From the NCBI GenBank assembly GCA_028868825.1, contig JAGWTU010000010.1, positions 62,001-126,000 on the forward strand: a stretch of 64,000 nucleotides of DNA. The letters run 5' to 3'. Source of the DNA: Burkholderiales bacterium (GTDB lineage: Bacteria > Pseudomonadota > Gammaproteobacteria > Burkholderiales > Burkholderiaceae_C). Made by a program: the position numbers and the translations under genes. The notes under the pieces were generated by a model. That model was not told the origin of the DNA. It did no database searches and saw only the letters and a program-made list of their open reading frames with translations. This document shows positions 1 to 10,400 of the stretch, one piece after another (positions within the stretch are counted from its first letter, which is position 1; the number at the start of each line of letters is the position of its first letter).

Positions 1-103
1 ACTTGATCGCCATCTCCTCGGCCTTGGACGGCGATTGCGCGAACGCGGGCAGCGCGAGCGCCAGTGCGGCAGCGCAGAGCAAAGACTTGCGGGCTTGCTT
101 CAC
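1..103 (-). CDS. Secreted protein, N-terminal fragment (gene runs off the left edge)
   Basis: Only the first 34 codons are present. The minus-strand start is GTG at 103, preceded ten bases upstream by AGGAG, a good ribosome binding site. The product begins with positively charged residues (KQARK), a hydrophobic stretch rich in Ala and Leu, and a likely signal peptidase site after AFA, so it is probably exported to the periplasm. Nothing of the mature domain is visible and no function can be assigned. It is divergent from the ferredoxin-NADP reductase gene, so the intervening 119 bases probably carry both promoters. Confidence 0.7.
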   Translation of the reverse strand, partial: MKQARKSLLCAAALALALPAFAQSPSKAEEMAIK

Positions 104-222
104 GGTTTGGGGTCTCCTGGTGATGCGGGTTGCGTCGCGCCATCGGTCCGGTCGGTCGGATCGGGCCCGCGCGCCGCCGCATGTTAGCCAAGAAGCCCGC
201 CGCCGGCCGGCGGGGTGAGAAA

Positions 223-1044
223 ATGACCGCCCCCGTCCACCCGACCTCCACGGAGCCCTGCCCCAAGATGAGTGCCTACAGCACCGAGCGCGTGCTCAGC
301 GTCCACCACTGGAACGACACCCTGTTCACGTTCCGCTGCACGCGCGACCCGGCGCTGCGTTTCCAGAGCGGCCAGTTCGTGATGATCGGCCTCGTCGTCG
401 ACGGCAAGCCGCTCGTGCGCGCCTACAGCGTCGCCAGCGCGCATTACGAGGAGCAGCTCGAGTTCTTCAGCATCAAGGTCGCCAACGGCCCGCTGACGTC
501 GCGGCTGCAGCACCTGCAGGTCGGCGACGAGGTGCTCGTCGGGCGCAAACCGCATGGCACACTGATCCTGTCGGACCTGCTGCCGGCGCGCCATGTCTAC
601 CTCTTCGGCACCGGCACCGGGCTGGCGCCGTTCCTCAGCCTGATCAAGGACCCCGAGATCTACGAACGCTTCGAGAAGGTCGTGCTCGTGCACGGCGTGC
701 GCTACACGAACGAGCTCGCCTACCGCGAGATGATCGAGGAGGAGCTGCCGTCCAACGACTTCTTCGGCGAGGACGTGCGCGCCAAGCTGATCTACTACCC
801 GACCGTGACGCGCGAGCCGTTCCGCAACTCGGGGCGGCTCACCGACCTCGTCGACAGCGGCAAGCTGCAGGCCGACATCGGGCTGCCGCGCATCAGCGCC
901 GAACACGACCGGGCGATGATCTGCGGCAGCCCGAGCATGCTCAAGGACACCTGCGCGATGCTCGACGCCCATGGACTGAAGGTCTCGCCGCGCCTGGGCG
1001 AGCCCGGGCATTACGTCTTCGAGCGCGCCTTCGTCGAGCGTTGA
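223..1044 (+). CDS. fpr: Ferredoxin-NADP reductase
   Basis: FAD-dependent enzyme moving electrons between NADPH and ferredoxin or flavodoxin; cytoplasmic. The sequence shows the FAD-binding RAYSVAS motif, then GTGTGLAPFLS and the C-terminal MICGSPSML of the NADP-binding half, ending in an aromatic residue region (YVFERAFVER) as in bacterial FprA proteins. Two starts are possible. ATG at 223 has a GGGGTGAG ribosome binding site and gives 273 residues. ATG at 268 gives the usual family length of 258 residues (MSAYSTERV) but lacks a good site. I report 223 because of its site; the core is unaffected. Monocistronic, ending 10 bp from the convergent kinase gene. Confidence 0.9.
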   Translation: MTAPVHPTSTEPCPKMSAYSTERVLSVHHWNDTLFTFRCTRDPALRFQSGQFVMIGLVVDGKPLVRAYSVASAHYEEQLEFFSIKVANGPLTSRLQHLQVGDEVLVGRKPHGTLILSDLLPARHVYLFGTGTGLAPFLSLIKDPEIYERFEKVVLVHGVRYTNELAYREMIEEELPSNDFFGEDVRAKLIYYPTVTREPFRNSGRLTDLVDSGKLQADIGLPRISAEHDRAMICGSPSMLKDTCAMLDAHGLKVSPRLGEPGHYVFERAFVER

Positions 1045-1054
1045 CGCGCGCCGC

Positions 1055-4033
1055 TCAGGCGCGCTCGCCGTCGCCCTGGCCGATACCGTCGAGCGCGCGC
1101 AGGATCTTCTCGTACAGCAGCCGCGGCTCGAAGGGCTTGACGAGGAAGTCGTTCATGCCGGCGGCGAAGCAGCGCTCGCGGTCCTCGGCGTAGGCGTTGG
1201 CCGTCATCGCGATCACCGGCGTCGCCGCCAGCCCCGGCAGCGCGCGCAGGCGGCGCGTCGCCTCCGGGCCGTCCAGGCACGGCATCTGCATGTCCATGAC
1301 GATCAGCGCATAGCCGCCGCCGGCCGCGCGCTCGACCGCGGCTTGGCCGTCCTCGGCGATGTCGACGACGAGGCCGACGGCGGCGAGCACCTCGCGCGCG
1401 ACCTCGCGGTTGACCGGCTCGTCGTCGGCCAGCAGCACGCGCGCGCCGGCGTGGCGCAGCCGGATCAGCGCCGCGGCGTCGGCATCGACCGCCGCCGGGG
1501 CCGCGGCCTCGCCGGCGCGCCGCGCCAGGCGCGCCGTGAACCAGAAGCGGCTGCCCTGCCCCGGGTGGCTCTCGACGCCGACCTCGCCGCCCATCAGCTG
1601 CGCCAGCCGGCGCGTGATCGCCAGCCCGAGCCCGGTACCGCCGTAGCGGCGCGTCGTCGAGGTGTCGGCCTGCTCGAAGGCGCCGAACAGGCGCGGCAGC
1701 GCGCTCGCGTCGATGCCGATGCCGGTGTCGTCGACCTCGAAGCGCAGCGTCGCCTCGGCGGCCGTCGCCGCCAGCGCGACGGCGCGGATCGTCACCGTAC
1801 CGCGCTCGGTGAACTTGATCGCATTGGTGGCGTAGTTCAGCAGCGCCTGTTGCAGGCGCATCTCGTCGCCGACGAGGTCGCCGGGCAGGCACTGGGCCTC
1901 GACCCGCAGCACGAGCCCCTTGGCCTGCGCGCCGGCCAGCACGATCGAGCGCACGTTGCCGAGCACGCCCTCGACCGACAGCGGCCCCTCGGCGATGGCG
2001 AGCTTGCCGGCCTCGATGCGGCAGATGTCGAGGATGTCGTTGATGACGGCCAGCAGGTGGTTGGCAGCGGCGTCGATCTGGCCCAGCCGCGCCGCCTGCT
2101 TGGGTGTCACGCCCTCGCGGCGCAGCAGGAAGGCCATGCCGAGGATGGCGTTCATCGGCGTGCGGATCTCGTGGCTCATGTTGGCGATGAAATCGCTCTT
2201 CGCGCGGTTGGCGACCTCGGCCGCCTCCTTGGCCTCGACGAGATCGCGCTCGAAGCGCTTGCGCTGCGTGATGTCCTGGTGGAAGGCGATCAGCCGCGGC
2301 GCCGCACCGCCGCCCCCGACATGGTGGAAGACGGTCAGCTCGATCGGCACCCGGCTGCCGTCGGCGCAGCGATGCTCGGTCTCGAACTTGGCGTAGCCGC
2401 GCGCGCGCACGTCGGCGGTGCGACGCGCGCCGTCGGCGCCGGCCCAGGCGGGATCGATGTCGCCCAGCGCCAGGCCGAGGAAGGCCTCGACGCTGTAGCC
2501 CAGCGTGCGCGCGACCTGCGGATTGGCGTAGACGAAGCGCCCGTCGTCGACGCGCGACCAGGTGATGCCGATGCCCACGCTCTCCATCGCGAACTCGGTG
2601 TCGGCCAGGCGCCGCGATTGCTCCAGCAGGTCGGCCGTGCGCTGCTGCACCTGCTGCTCGAGCTGGCTGCGGTGGCGGTCGAGTTCCTCCTGTGCGAGCT
2701 TGAGCGCGCTGATGTCGCGCGTCATCGCGATCGTGCAGCCGACGCCGTCGACGTCGACCCGGGCGACCGACATCAGCCCCCACAGCGTCGAGCCGTCGTG
2801 ACGCCGGAAGCGCAGTTCGAGGTCACGCGCCTCGCCGTCCGCGCCGACCAGGGCAGAGACCCGGTCGCGGTCCTCCGAAGAGACCCAGATGCCCAGATCG
2901 CGCGGGCTGCGGCCCAGCACGGCGTCGCGCGCGTAACCGGTCAGGCGCACGAATTCCGCGTTCACGTCGAGGTAGGCGCCGTCGCTGCGGCGGTTGATCG
3001 TCACCGCGTCGAGGCTGGTCTCGAGCATCGTGCGGTAGCGCCCCTCGCTCGCGCGCTCGCGCCGCGTCGCCGCGCGCTCGGCCTTGAACAGGCGCCAGAA
3101 CCAGCTCGCCGCCGCGATCGACAGCAGCGCGAAGACGAGCGCGACGGCGACCGCCGCGCGCCGGTACTCGCGCCACAGCGCGAGGTAATCGTCGCTGCCC
3201 AGACCGACGACGAGATGGAAGGGCAGCACGCGCAGCCGCCGATAGCTGTCGGTGCGCTCGATGCCGTCACCGGTGTCGGCGGCATGGAAGGTGCTCGTCG
3301 CGACGCCGGAGGCGACGATCTCGGCCAGCGCCTTCGAATACTTCTTCGACCCGACGGCGGTCCGTCCGGGCTCGCCCACGGGCCAATGGGCGATCAGCCC
3401 CATCGCCGAGTCGCGCAGCAGCGCCACGCCATGGGGCCCGACGTCGATCTGCGCCAGCAGGCGCGCGAAATGGGCCACCGGGACGACCGCCAGCACGACG
3501 CCACCGAAACCGCCGTCGGGGCGGTCGTAGCGGCGCGAGAACGTGATCAGCCACTGCGCGTCGATGCGGCCGAAGATCGGGTCGCCGACGATCAGCCCCG
3601 CCGCCGCGCGGTCGCGATGGGTCTCGAAATAGCCGCGCCCGGCGGCGGTGGCGGTGCTGTTCGCGCCCAGTTCGTTGCCGTAGAGGATGCGCCCGGTGGC
3701 GTCGCTGACGCGGAACTTGGGCACGCCTTCGAGCCAGCCGCGGCGTTCCTCGAGCATGCGCTGCAGCCCCTCGGCGTCCAAGCGCCCCTGGGCGCGCAGT
3801 TCACGCTGCGCCTCGCTGGCGATCGAACGCAGCGCCTGGTCGATCGCCTGCGTCGAGTCGCTGATGGTCTGGTCCAGCAGCTGCGCCAGGTTCTGCGTCT
3901 GCTGACGCACCTCGGCCTCGCGCTGGCTCTTCGAGACCTGCAGCACCAGCGTCAGCAGCAGCACGACGAAGAGGTTCAGCGCCAGCACGCCCAGTACCAG
4001 CAGGCGGGCGAACGCGGCTTCCTTGGGCTTCAT
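1055..4033 (-). CDS. Hybrid sensor histidine kinase (Cache-like, PAS-PAS, HisKA, HATPase, REC)
   Basis: Inner-membrane two-component kinase of 992 residues. A membrane helix lies near residues 10-33 and a second near 290-313, enclosing a periplasmic Cache-like sensor region. Two PAS domains follow ([18 protein letters not shown] and a later [12 protein letters not shown] region). The HisKA motif [12 protein letters not shown] has its phospho-acceptor His near residue 621. The ATPase domain has N (NYATNAIKF), G1 (DDTGIGI) and G2 (GGTGLGLAI) boxes. A C-terminal receiver begins near 864 with the phospho-Asp near 914 (VMDMQMP). No response regulator is adjacent. The kinase-receiver half closely resembles that of the kinase at 7417-11613, suggesting duplication. 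Ligand unknown. Confidence 0.92.
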   Translation of the reverse strand: MKPKEAAFARLLVLGVLALNLFVVLLLTLVLQVSKSQREAEVRQQTQNLAQLLDQTISDSTQAIDQALRSIASEAQRELRAQGRLDAEGLQRMLEERRGWLEGVPKFRVSDATGRILYGNELGANSTATAAGRGYFETHRDRAAAGLIVGDPIFGRIDAQWLITFSRRYDRPDGGFGGVVLAVVPVAHFARLLAQIDVGPHGVALLRDSAMGLIAHWPVGEPGRTAVGSKKYSKALAEIVASGVATSTFHAADTGDGIERTDSYRRLRVLPFHLVVGLGSDDYLALWREYRRAAVAVALVFALLSIAAASWFWRLFKAERAATRRERASEGRYRTMLETSLDAVTINRRSDGAYLDVNAEFVRLTGYARDAVLGRSPRDLGIWVSSEDRDRVSALVGADGEARDLELRFRRHDGSTLWGLMSVARVDVDGVGCTIAMTRDISALKLAQEELDRHRSQLEQQVQQRTADLLEQSRRLADTEFAMESVGIGITWSRVDDGRFVYANPQVARTLGYSVEAFLGLALGDIDPAWAGADGARRTADVRARGYAKFETEHRCADGSRVPIELTVFHHVGGGGAAPRLIAFHQDITQRKRFERDLVEAKEAAEVANRAKSDFIANMSHEIRTPMNAILGMAFLLRREGVTPKQAARLGQIDAAANHLLAVINDILDICRIEAGKLAIAEGPLSVEGVLGNVRSIVLAGAQAKGLVLRVEAQCLPGDLVGDEMRLQQALLNYATNAIKFTERGTVTIRAVALAATAAEATLRFEVDDTGIGIDASALPRLFGAFEQADTSTTRRYGGTGLGLAITRRLAQLMGGEVGVESHPGQGSRFWFTARLARRAGEAAAPAAVDADAAALIRLRHAGARVLLADDEPVNREVAREVLAAVGLVVDIAEDGQAAVERAAGGGYALIVMDMQMPCLDGPEATRRLRALPGLAATPVIAMTANAYAEDRERCFAAGMNDFLVKPFEPRLLYEKILRALDGIGQGDGERA

Positions 4034-4179
4034 CCCACGGGGCGTGCGATTGGCGGAGCTGCGCGGACGTCGGATCCAGCTGGCATGGGGGCGATCGCGT
4101 TCGGGAATTCCTACCGGACTGAGGTATGGTACCCAGGTCGACAGGAACCCGTGCGCCGCGCATCGGCGAAAATCTCACG

Positions 4180-4800
4180 ATGGAGACACCCGGCAATCTC
4201 TTCTGCGTCGCCGCCCCCAGCGGCACCGGCAAGTCCAGCCTCGTGAAGGCGCTGCTCGAGCTCGATTCGCATCTGGCGGTGTCGATCTCGCACACGACGC
4301 GCGCGCCGCGCGGCCAGGAGCAGCCCGGGCGCGAATACTGGTTCGTCGACGAGGCCGAGTTCGCCGCCATGGTCGAGCGCGGCGAATTCTTCGAGCACGC
4401 CCAGGTCCACGGCCACCACTACGGCACCAGCCGCAAGGCCATCGAGGCCCGCCTCGCCCAGGGCGAGGACATGGTGCTCGAGATCGACTGGCAGGGCGCG
4501 CTGCAGATCAAGCAGCTGTTCGGGCACGCGGTGCTGATCTTCATCCTGCCGCCGAGCTGGGACGAGCTGTCGCAGCGCCTGAACCGCCGCGGCGAGGACC
4601 GCCCCGAGGTCATCGCGCAACGTCTGGCCAACGCCCGCACCGAGGTGGCCCAGGCCCGGCACTTCGATTTTGTTATCATCAACAGCTTGTTCGAGACGGC
4701 GCTCTTCGACCTCAAGACGGTCGTTCACTCCCAGCGCCTGAAGTACGCCGCCCAGCAGCGCAACCGTTCCCAGGTCTTCGCCGCGCTGGGGCTGATCTGA
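4180..4800 (+). CDS. gmk: Guanylate kinase
   Basis: Phosphorylates GMP to GDP with ATP in purine nucleotide metabolism; cytoplasmic. The 206-residue product has the expected family length. It shows the P-loop [14 protein letters not shown] near the N-terminus, the GMP-binding [11 protein letters not shown] and REYWFV segments, then [11 protein letters not shown] and the lid-region [17 protein letters not shown] at 4180 is chosen because the P-loop begins about 12 residues in, as in homologues; an upstream in-frame start at 4126 would add a non-conserved tail. It is followed 27 bp later by rpoZ and then spoT, the conserved proteobacterial gmk-rpoZ-spoT order linking GTP supply to stringent control. 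Confidence 0.97.
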   Translation: METPGNLFCVAAPSGTGKSSLVKALLELDSHLAVSISHTTRAPRGQEQPGREYWFVDEAEFAAMVERGEFFEHAQVHGHHYGTSRKAIEARLAQGEDMVLEIDWQGALQIKQLFGHAVLIFILPPSWDELSQRLNRRGEDRPEVIAQRLANARTEVAQARHFDFVIINSLFETALFDLKTVVHSQRLKYAAQQRNRSQVFAALGLI

Positions 4801-4827
4801 CCCACGCAAGATAGAACCAAGGCAAAC

Positions 4828-5031
4828 ATGGCCCGCATCACCGTCGAAGATTGTCTCGTCAAGATCCCCAACCGCTTCCAGCTCGTGCTCGCCGCGACCT
4901 ACCGCGCGCGCATGCTCAGCCAGGGCCACGCGCCCAAGATCGAGACCAAGAACAAGCCCGGCGTGACCGCACTGCGCGAGATCGCCGCCGGCGAAGTCGG
5001 CATCGAGATGCTGCGCAAGGTGCCGATCTAA
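4828..5031 (+). CDS. rpoZ: DNA-directed RNA polymerase subunit omega
   Basis: Small RNA polymerase subunit that wraps the beta-prime C-terminus, assists core assembly and contributes to a ppGpp site. The product has 67 residues, the usual length in betaproteobacteria, starting MARITVEDC and containing [14 protein letters not shown] and the TALREIAAG segment typical of the family. The start has AAGG upstream (accaaggcaaac). It lies between gmk and spoT on the same strand and is followed directly by a strong factor-independent terminator, so gmk-rpoZ can be transcribed as a unit that ends before spoT. Confidence 0.97.
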   Translation: MARITVEDCLVKIPNRFQLVLAATYRARMLSQGHAPKIETKNKPGVTALREIAAGEVGIEMLRKVPI

Positions 5032-5053
5032 TCGCCGTTGCCCGACCCCTTCG

Positions 5054-5090
5054 AGGGCGCCCCGCTCACGGCGGGGCGCCCTTTCCTTTT
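5054..5090 (+). terminator. Rho-independent terminator after rpoZ
   Basis: A 12-bp perfect stem (AGGGCGCCCCGC paired with GCGGGGCGCCCT) closes a five-base loop and is followed by TTTCCTTTT. It begins 22 bp after the rpoZ stop and ends about 30 bp before the spoT start, so it should end or attenuate gmk-rpoZ transcripts and partly uncouple spoT. Confidence 0.88.
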
Positions 5091-5120
5091 GTTCCGGGCA
5101 AAGAGCGCTAAATTCCGGGT

Positions 5121-7412
5121 ATGAGCCTGCGCTCGTTCGCCGCCGAACTGCTGCCTGCCGCCCTGCACGGGCTGCAGCGCGCGCCCGTGCCACCGGCCGA
5201 CGCCGCCCCGGCGGCCGACGAGGTCACGACCTTCGCCGCGCTGACCGAGAAGCTGGCCTACCTCTCGAAGCCGGATTTCAAGCTCGTGCGCGAGGCCTAC
5301 AAGTTCGCCGACGCGGCGCACCTGGGCCAGTTCCGCGCCAGCGGCCAGCCCTACATCACGCACCCGCTGGCGGTGGCCGGCCTGTGCGCCGAATGGAAGC
5401 TCGACGCCCAGGCCATCATCGCCGCGCTCACGCACGACACGATCGAGGACACCGGCGTCACCAAGGCCGAGCTGATCGAGAAGTTCGGCGCCCCGGCGGC
5501 CGACCTCGTCGACGGCCTGACCAAGCTCGACAAGCTGCACTTCAGCACGCGCGAGGAAAGCCAGGCCGAGAGCTTCCGCAAGATGCTGCTTGCGATGGCG
5601 CGCGACGTGCGCGTCATCCTCATCAAGCTCGCCGACCGCCTGCACAACATGCGCACGATGCAGGCGATGGTCATCGACAAGCGCCAGCGCATCGCGCGCG
5701 AGACGCTCGAGATCTACGCCCCGATCGCGCACCGCCTGGGGCTGAACCAGACCTACCGCGAGCTGCAGGAGCTGTGCTTCGAGCTGCTCCACCCCTGGCG
5801 CCACGGCGCGCTCGCCAAGGCCGTCAAGCGCGCGCGCGGCCACCGCCGCGACATCGTCGACCGTGTGCGCAAGGATGTCGAGCGCGCCTTCGGCGCGCAG
5901 AAGATCAAGGTCCACGTCAGCGGGCGCGAGAAGACGATCTACTCGATCTATCACAAGATGCGCGAGAAGCACACCGGCTTCGCGCATGTCAGCGACATCT
6001 TCGGCTTCCGCGTCGTCGTGCCCACGCTGACCGAGTGCTACATCGCGCTCGGTGTGCTGCATCAGCTGTACAAGCCGGTGCCGGGGCGTTTCAAGGACTA
6101 CATCGCGATCCCCAAGGCCAACGGCTACCAGAGCCTGCACACGACGCTGGTCTCGCCGCTGGGCACAGCGGTCGAGTTCCAGATCCGCACCGAGGCGATG
6201 CACGCGGTGGCCGAGAAGGGCATCGCCGCGCACTGGGTCTACAAGGCCGGCGACAAGGGCACGGCGGCGGCCGACGCGCAGCGCCTGTCGACGATGTGGC
6301 TGCAGAGCCTGCTCGACATCCAGGACGAGACGCGCGACGCCGCCGAGTTCCTCGAACACGTCAAGATCGACCTCCACCCCGACGCCGTCTATGTCTTCAC
6401 GCCGCGCAGCAAGATCCTGGCGCTGCCGCGCGGCGCGACGGCGGTCGATTTCGCCTACGCGATCCACTCCGACGTCGGCCAGCACACGGTGGCGGCCAAG
6501 GTCAACGGCGAGCCGGTGGCGCTGCGCACCGAACTCAAGAGCGGCGACGTCGTCGAGATCATCACCGCCCCCGGCGCGCGCCCGAACCCGGCCTGGCTGA
6601 GCATGGTGCGCACCGGCCGCGCGCGCAGCAAGATCCGCCACCACCTGAAGAACATGGAGGCCGAGGAATCGCGCGCGCTGGGCGAGAAGATGCTCAACCA
6701 GGCGCTGCGCGCCGAGGGCCTGCAGCCGCCCAGCAGCGATCCCACCGACGCCGAGGCGGTGGCGATCTGGCAGCAGGCGACGCGCTGGAGCGGCAACCGC
6801 AACCGCGGCGAGCTGATGGTCGACATCGGCCTCGGACGCAAGATCGCGACCATCGTCGCCAAGCGCATGGCGCAGATCATGGGCGAGCGCGGCATCAAGC
6901 CCGACGCGGTGACGCTGACGCTGGCGCGCTACGGCCAGGACGAGGGCGCGCTGACGCAGGGCGTCGTCGTCGTCGACGGCAGCGCCGGCGCGTCGATCCA
7001 GCTCGCGCCCTGCTGCCGGCCGATCCCCGGCGACGCCATCGTCGGCTACCTCGGCCGCGGCGAGGGGCTGATCGTCCACACCGCCGAATGCCCGACCGGC
7101 AAGCGCCTGTTCGAGCGCGACCCCGAGCGCTGGATGGAGGTCGAATGGGCCGAGGAGCCGACGCGCCCGTTCGAGACCCACCTCTCGGTGCTGGTGCGCA
7201 ACGGCAAGGGCGTGCTGGCCCAGGTCGCCTCGGCGATCAGCGCCGCCGAGGCCGACATCACCCACCTCGGCATGGATCCGCTGCCGACCGAGGAGAACAC
7301 CGAGCTGCGCCTGCTCGTGAGCGTGCGCGACCGCGTCCACCTCGCCGACGTGCTGCGCACGCTGCGCCGCGCGCCGGCGGTGCAGCGCGTCTCGCGCTAC
7401 CGCATCGGCTGA
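5121..7412 (+). CDS. spoT: Bifunctional (p)ppGpp synthetase/hydrolase (SpoT/RelA family)
   Basis: Long RSH protein (763 residues) that makes and degrades the alarmone (p)ppGpp in the cytoplasm. An N-terminal HD hydrolase domain carries an intact HDTIED motif near residues 103-108. The synthetase domain contains GRFKDYIAIPKANGYQSLHT near residue 320. Its RFKD signature is the form found in bifunctional rather than synthesis-only enzymes. A TGS domain starts near 410 (VFTPRSKILALPRGATAVDF) and an ACT domain occupies about the last 75 residues. Both catalytic domains look intact. It lies downstream of gmk-rpoZ but beyond a terminator, so it probably has its own promoter or depends on read-through. 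Confidence 0.95.
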   Translation: MSLRSFAAELLPAALHGLQRAPVPPADAAPAADEVTTFAALTEKLAYLSKPDFKLVREAYKFADAAHLGQFRASGQPYITHPLAVAGLCAEWKLDAQAIIAALTHDTIEDTGVTKAELIEKFGAPAADLVDGLTKLDKLHFSTREESQAESFRKMLLAMARDVRVILIKLADRLHNMRTMQAMVIDKRQRIARETLEIYAPIAHRLGLNQTYRELQELCFELLHPWRHGALAKAVKRARGHRRDIVDRVRKDVERAFGAQKIKVHVSGREKTIYSIYHKMREKHTGFAHVSDIFGFRVVVPTLTECYIALGVLHQLYKPVPGRFKDYIAIPKANGYQSLHTTLVSPLGTAVEFQIRTEAMHAVAEKGIAAHWVYKAGDKGTAAADAQRLSTMWLQSLLDIQDETRDAAEFLEHVKIDLHPDAVYVFTPRSKILALPRGATAVDFAYAIHSDVGQHTVAAKVNGEPVALRTELKSGDVVEIITAPGARPNPAWLSMVRTGRARSKIRHHLKNMEAEESRALGEKMLNQALRAEGLQPPSSDPTDAEAVAIWQQATRWSGNRNRGELMVDIGLGRKIATIVAKRMAQIMGERGIKPDAVTLTLARYGQDEGALTQGVVVVDGSAGASIQLAPCCRPIPGDAIVGYLGRGEGLIVHTAECPTGKRLFERDPERWMEVEWAEEPTRPFETHLSVLVRNGKGVLAQVASAISAAEADITHLGMDPLPTEENTELRLLVSVRDRVHLADVLRTLRRAPAVQRVSRYRIG

Positions 7413-7416
7413 ATCG

Positions 7417-10400
7417 TCAGCCGGGTGCCGGTGCCAGCCATTGCAGCAGCGCCCGGTACAGGCGCTCCGGGTCCATCGGCTTGGCGATGAAGTCGACCAT
7501 GCCGGCGGCCTCGCAGGCGCGGCGGTCGTCGGCGAAGGCGTTGGCCGTCAGCGCCAGGATCGGCGTCGCCGACCAGCCCGGCAGCGCGCGGATCGCGCGC
7601 GTCGCGCCGAGACCGTCGAGCCCGGGCATCTGCATGTCCATCAGCACGAGGTCGTAGCCGCCGGCGCGCGCGAGTTCGACCGCCGCCAGCCCGTCGGCGG
7701 CATGCGTGACGGCGAGGCCGGCGGCCTCGAGCAGCACGGTCGCGATCTCGGCGTTGATGTCGTTGTCCTCGGCCAGCAGCACGCGCGCACCGGCGTGGTC
7801 GCGGCGCAGCTGCGCCTCGGCCGCGGTGCCGGCGGCGGCCGGCGCCGCCTCGGCCATCGGGCCGCGGCCGCGTTGCAGCCGCACCGTGAACCAGAACGTG
7901 CTGCCGCGGCCGACCGCGGTCTCGACGCCGGCCTCGCCGCCCATCAGCCGCGCCAGCCGGTCGGTGATCGTCAGCCCGAGCCCGGTGCCGCCGTAGCGCT
8001 GGGCGGTGGCGCGGTCGGCCTGCTCGAAGGCGTGGAAGATGCGACCCGCTGCCTCGGGCGCGATGCCGATGCCGCTGTCCTCGACGGCGAAGCGCACCCG
8101 CAGCTCGCCGCCCTGCTCGCCGAGCAGCCGCGCGCGCAGCGCGATGTGGCCGCGCTCGGTGAACTTGACGGCGTTGCCCAGGAAGTTCAGCAGCGCCTGG
8201 CGCAGCCGCGTCTCGTCGCCGCGCAGCCATGGCGGCACGTCGCCCTCGTCGACCTCGAGCCGCAGACCCTTGGCCTGCGCGGCCTCGAAGATGATCGAAT
8301 GGACATGGTTGAACAGCGTCGACAGTCTGAAGTCGGCGATCGACAACTCGAGCGCGCCGGCCTCGATCTTCGAGAGGTCGAGGACGTCGTTGATGAGCGC
8401 CATCAGGTGCCGCGTCGCGCCGTCGATGGTGTCGAGCCGCTCGGCCTGGCGCGGCGTCACGCCCTCGCGGCGCAGCAGGTGGTTCATGCCGATGATGGCG
8501 TTCATCGGCGTGCGGATCTCGTGGCTCATGCTCGCCAGGAAGGTGCTCTTGGCGCGGTTGGCGTCGTCGGCGGCGTCGCGCTGGGCGCGCGTGCGCAGCG
8601 CGTCGATGCCGAAGGCGACGTTGCGCGCCAGCTCCTCGAGCAGCGCGACCTCGGCGGCGTCGAAGGCGTTGGGCTGAGCGGCGTAGAAGCTGAGCGCGCC
8701 GAAGGTCTGCGCCGGGCCGACCAGGGCCAGCGTGATGCTCGAGCGGAAGCCGTGGCGCAGCGCCGCCTCGCGCCAGGGCGCCATCGTCGCCGAGGTCCCG
8801 ATGTCCTGGACGACCTGCGTCGCGCCGCTGCGGATCGCGCGTCCGACGGTGCCGCGGCCGATGTCGCGCGCCTCGTCCCACGAGATCCGCACCTGGTCGA
8901 GGTAGCCGGCGGCGCGACCCGCCTGCGCGATCGGCACCACGGTCCGGGCCGGGTCGTCGCCGGGGCGGCCGATCCAGGCCATCTCGAAGCCGCCGGCCTC
9001 GACCACCGCGGCGCAGACGCCGGCGAGCAGCTGCGGCTCGTCCTGCGCCCGCACCAGCGCCATGTTGCCGCTGCTGAGCACGCGCAGCGAGCGGTTGATG
9101 CGCTGCAATGCCATCTCGGCGCGCTTGCGCTCGCTGATGTCGCGCCCGATCGCCACGCGGTGCGTGAGCCGGCCCTCGCCGTCGAACAGCGGCACCGCGG
9201 CGACCTCGGCCCAGAACGGCGTGCCGGCCTTCGTGTAGTGGATGCGTTCGGAACGCACGGTCACGCCGCGGTCGAGCGCGCGCGCGACGCGTTCGAGTTC
9301 GGCCGTGTCGGTGCCCGGTCCGCGCAGCATGCCGAGGTTGCGCCCGACGACCTCGTCGCGGCGCCAGCCGGTGAGGCGCTCGACCGCCTCGTTGGCGAAC
9401 ACGATGCGGCCGTCGGTGCCCGGCTCGGCGCGCGAGATCAGCACCATGTCGTCGAGCTGGGCGACGGCGGCGCCGAGCAGGCGCAGTTCCTCCTCGACGC
9501 GGCGGCGCTCGGTGATGTCGGCCAGCGTGACGACGATCTGGCGCGCGCCGCCAGCGCCGTCGACGAGCGCGAAGGCGTTGCACATCACCCAGCGCGGCGC
9601 ACCGCCGTCGGGGCGACCGATGGCCAGCAGCAGGTCCTGCACCGGCTCGCCGCTGTCGCGCACGCGCGCCGCCGGGTGCAGCGCCGGCGGCAGCGGCTGG
9701 CCGTCCTCGTCCTGCAGCCGCCAGTCGCCGTCGGTCGCCGTGCGGCCGACGAGATCGCGCGCAGCGTGGCCGAGGATGCGGCAGGCGGCGGCGTTGGCCT
9801 CGACGACGCGGGTCGCGCCGTCGTGGACGAGCACGCCCGCGCTGAGATTGGCCAGCAGCGTGCGCAGCCGCTCCTCGTTGGCGCGCAGCGCCTGCTCGAC
9901 GCGGTGGCGGTCGCTGACGTCGCTGAAGACGACGACGGCACCGCCGACGCCGCCGCCCGTGGTGCGGATCGGCGCCGCGCTCTCCGCGACATGGCGTTCG
10001 GTGCCGTCGCGCGCGGTCAGCTTGACGACCGCGGTGGCCACCGATCCGCGGCTCATCGCCTCGCGCGCGCGGTCGAGCGCGACGCCGGGCCGCTCGGGGT
10101 CCTCGACGCGGTAGACGCGCGCCAGCGGCTGCGCGGCGGCCGCGCCGGCGCTCCAGCCGGTGAGGCGTTCGGCGGCCGGGTTCATGCGCACGATCGCGCC
10201 CTCGGCGTCGGTGGCGATGACGGCGTCGCCGATCGAGCCCAGCGTCGTCGCCAGGCTCTGCTCGCTGCGCTCGAGCGCCCGCTGCGACTCCATGAAGTCG
10301 CTGATGTCCATGTGCGTGCCGACCATGCGCAGCGGCCGGCCGGCCGCGTCGCGCTCGAGCACCTGGGCGCGGTCGAGGATCCAGACCCAGTGGCCGTCGG

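Noticed and set aside
4099-4142. Clustered GAATTC, GGTACC and GTCGAC that look like a cloning polylinker in the gmk leader.
   Set aside because: The sites are spaced irregularly and lie between two intact divergent chromosomal genes with no vector sequence around them; chance is sufficient.
1343-4246. A long open frame on the strand opposite the first hybrid kinase; similar ones lie opposite the second kinase (about 7441-11622), tssM (about 16343-20101) and the third kinase (about 36336-39539).
   Set aside because: Their translations are rich in Arg, Ala, Gln and His with no domain, while the opposite strand encodes clear conserved proteins. High GC removes stop codons in these frames.
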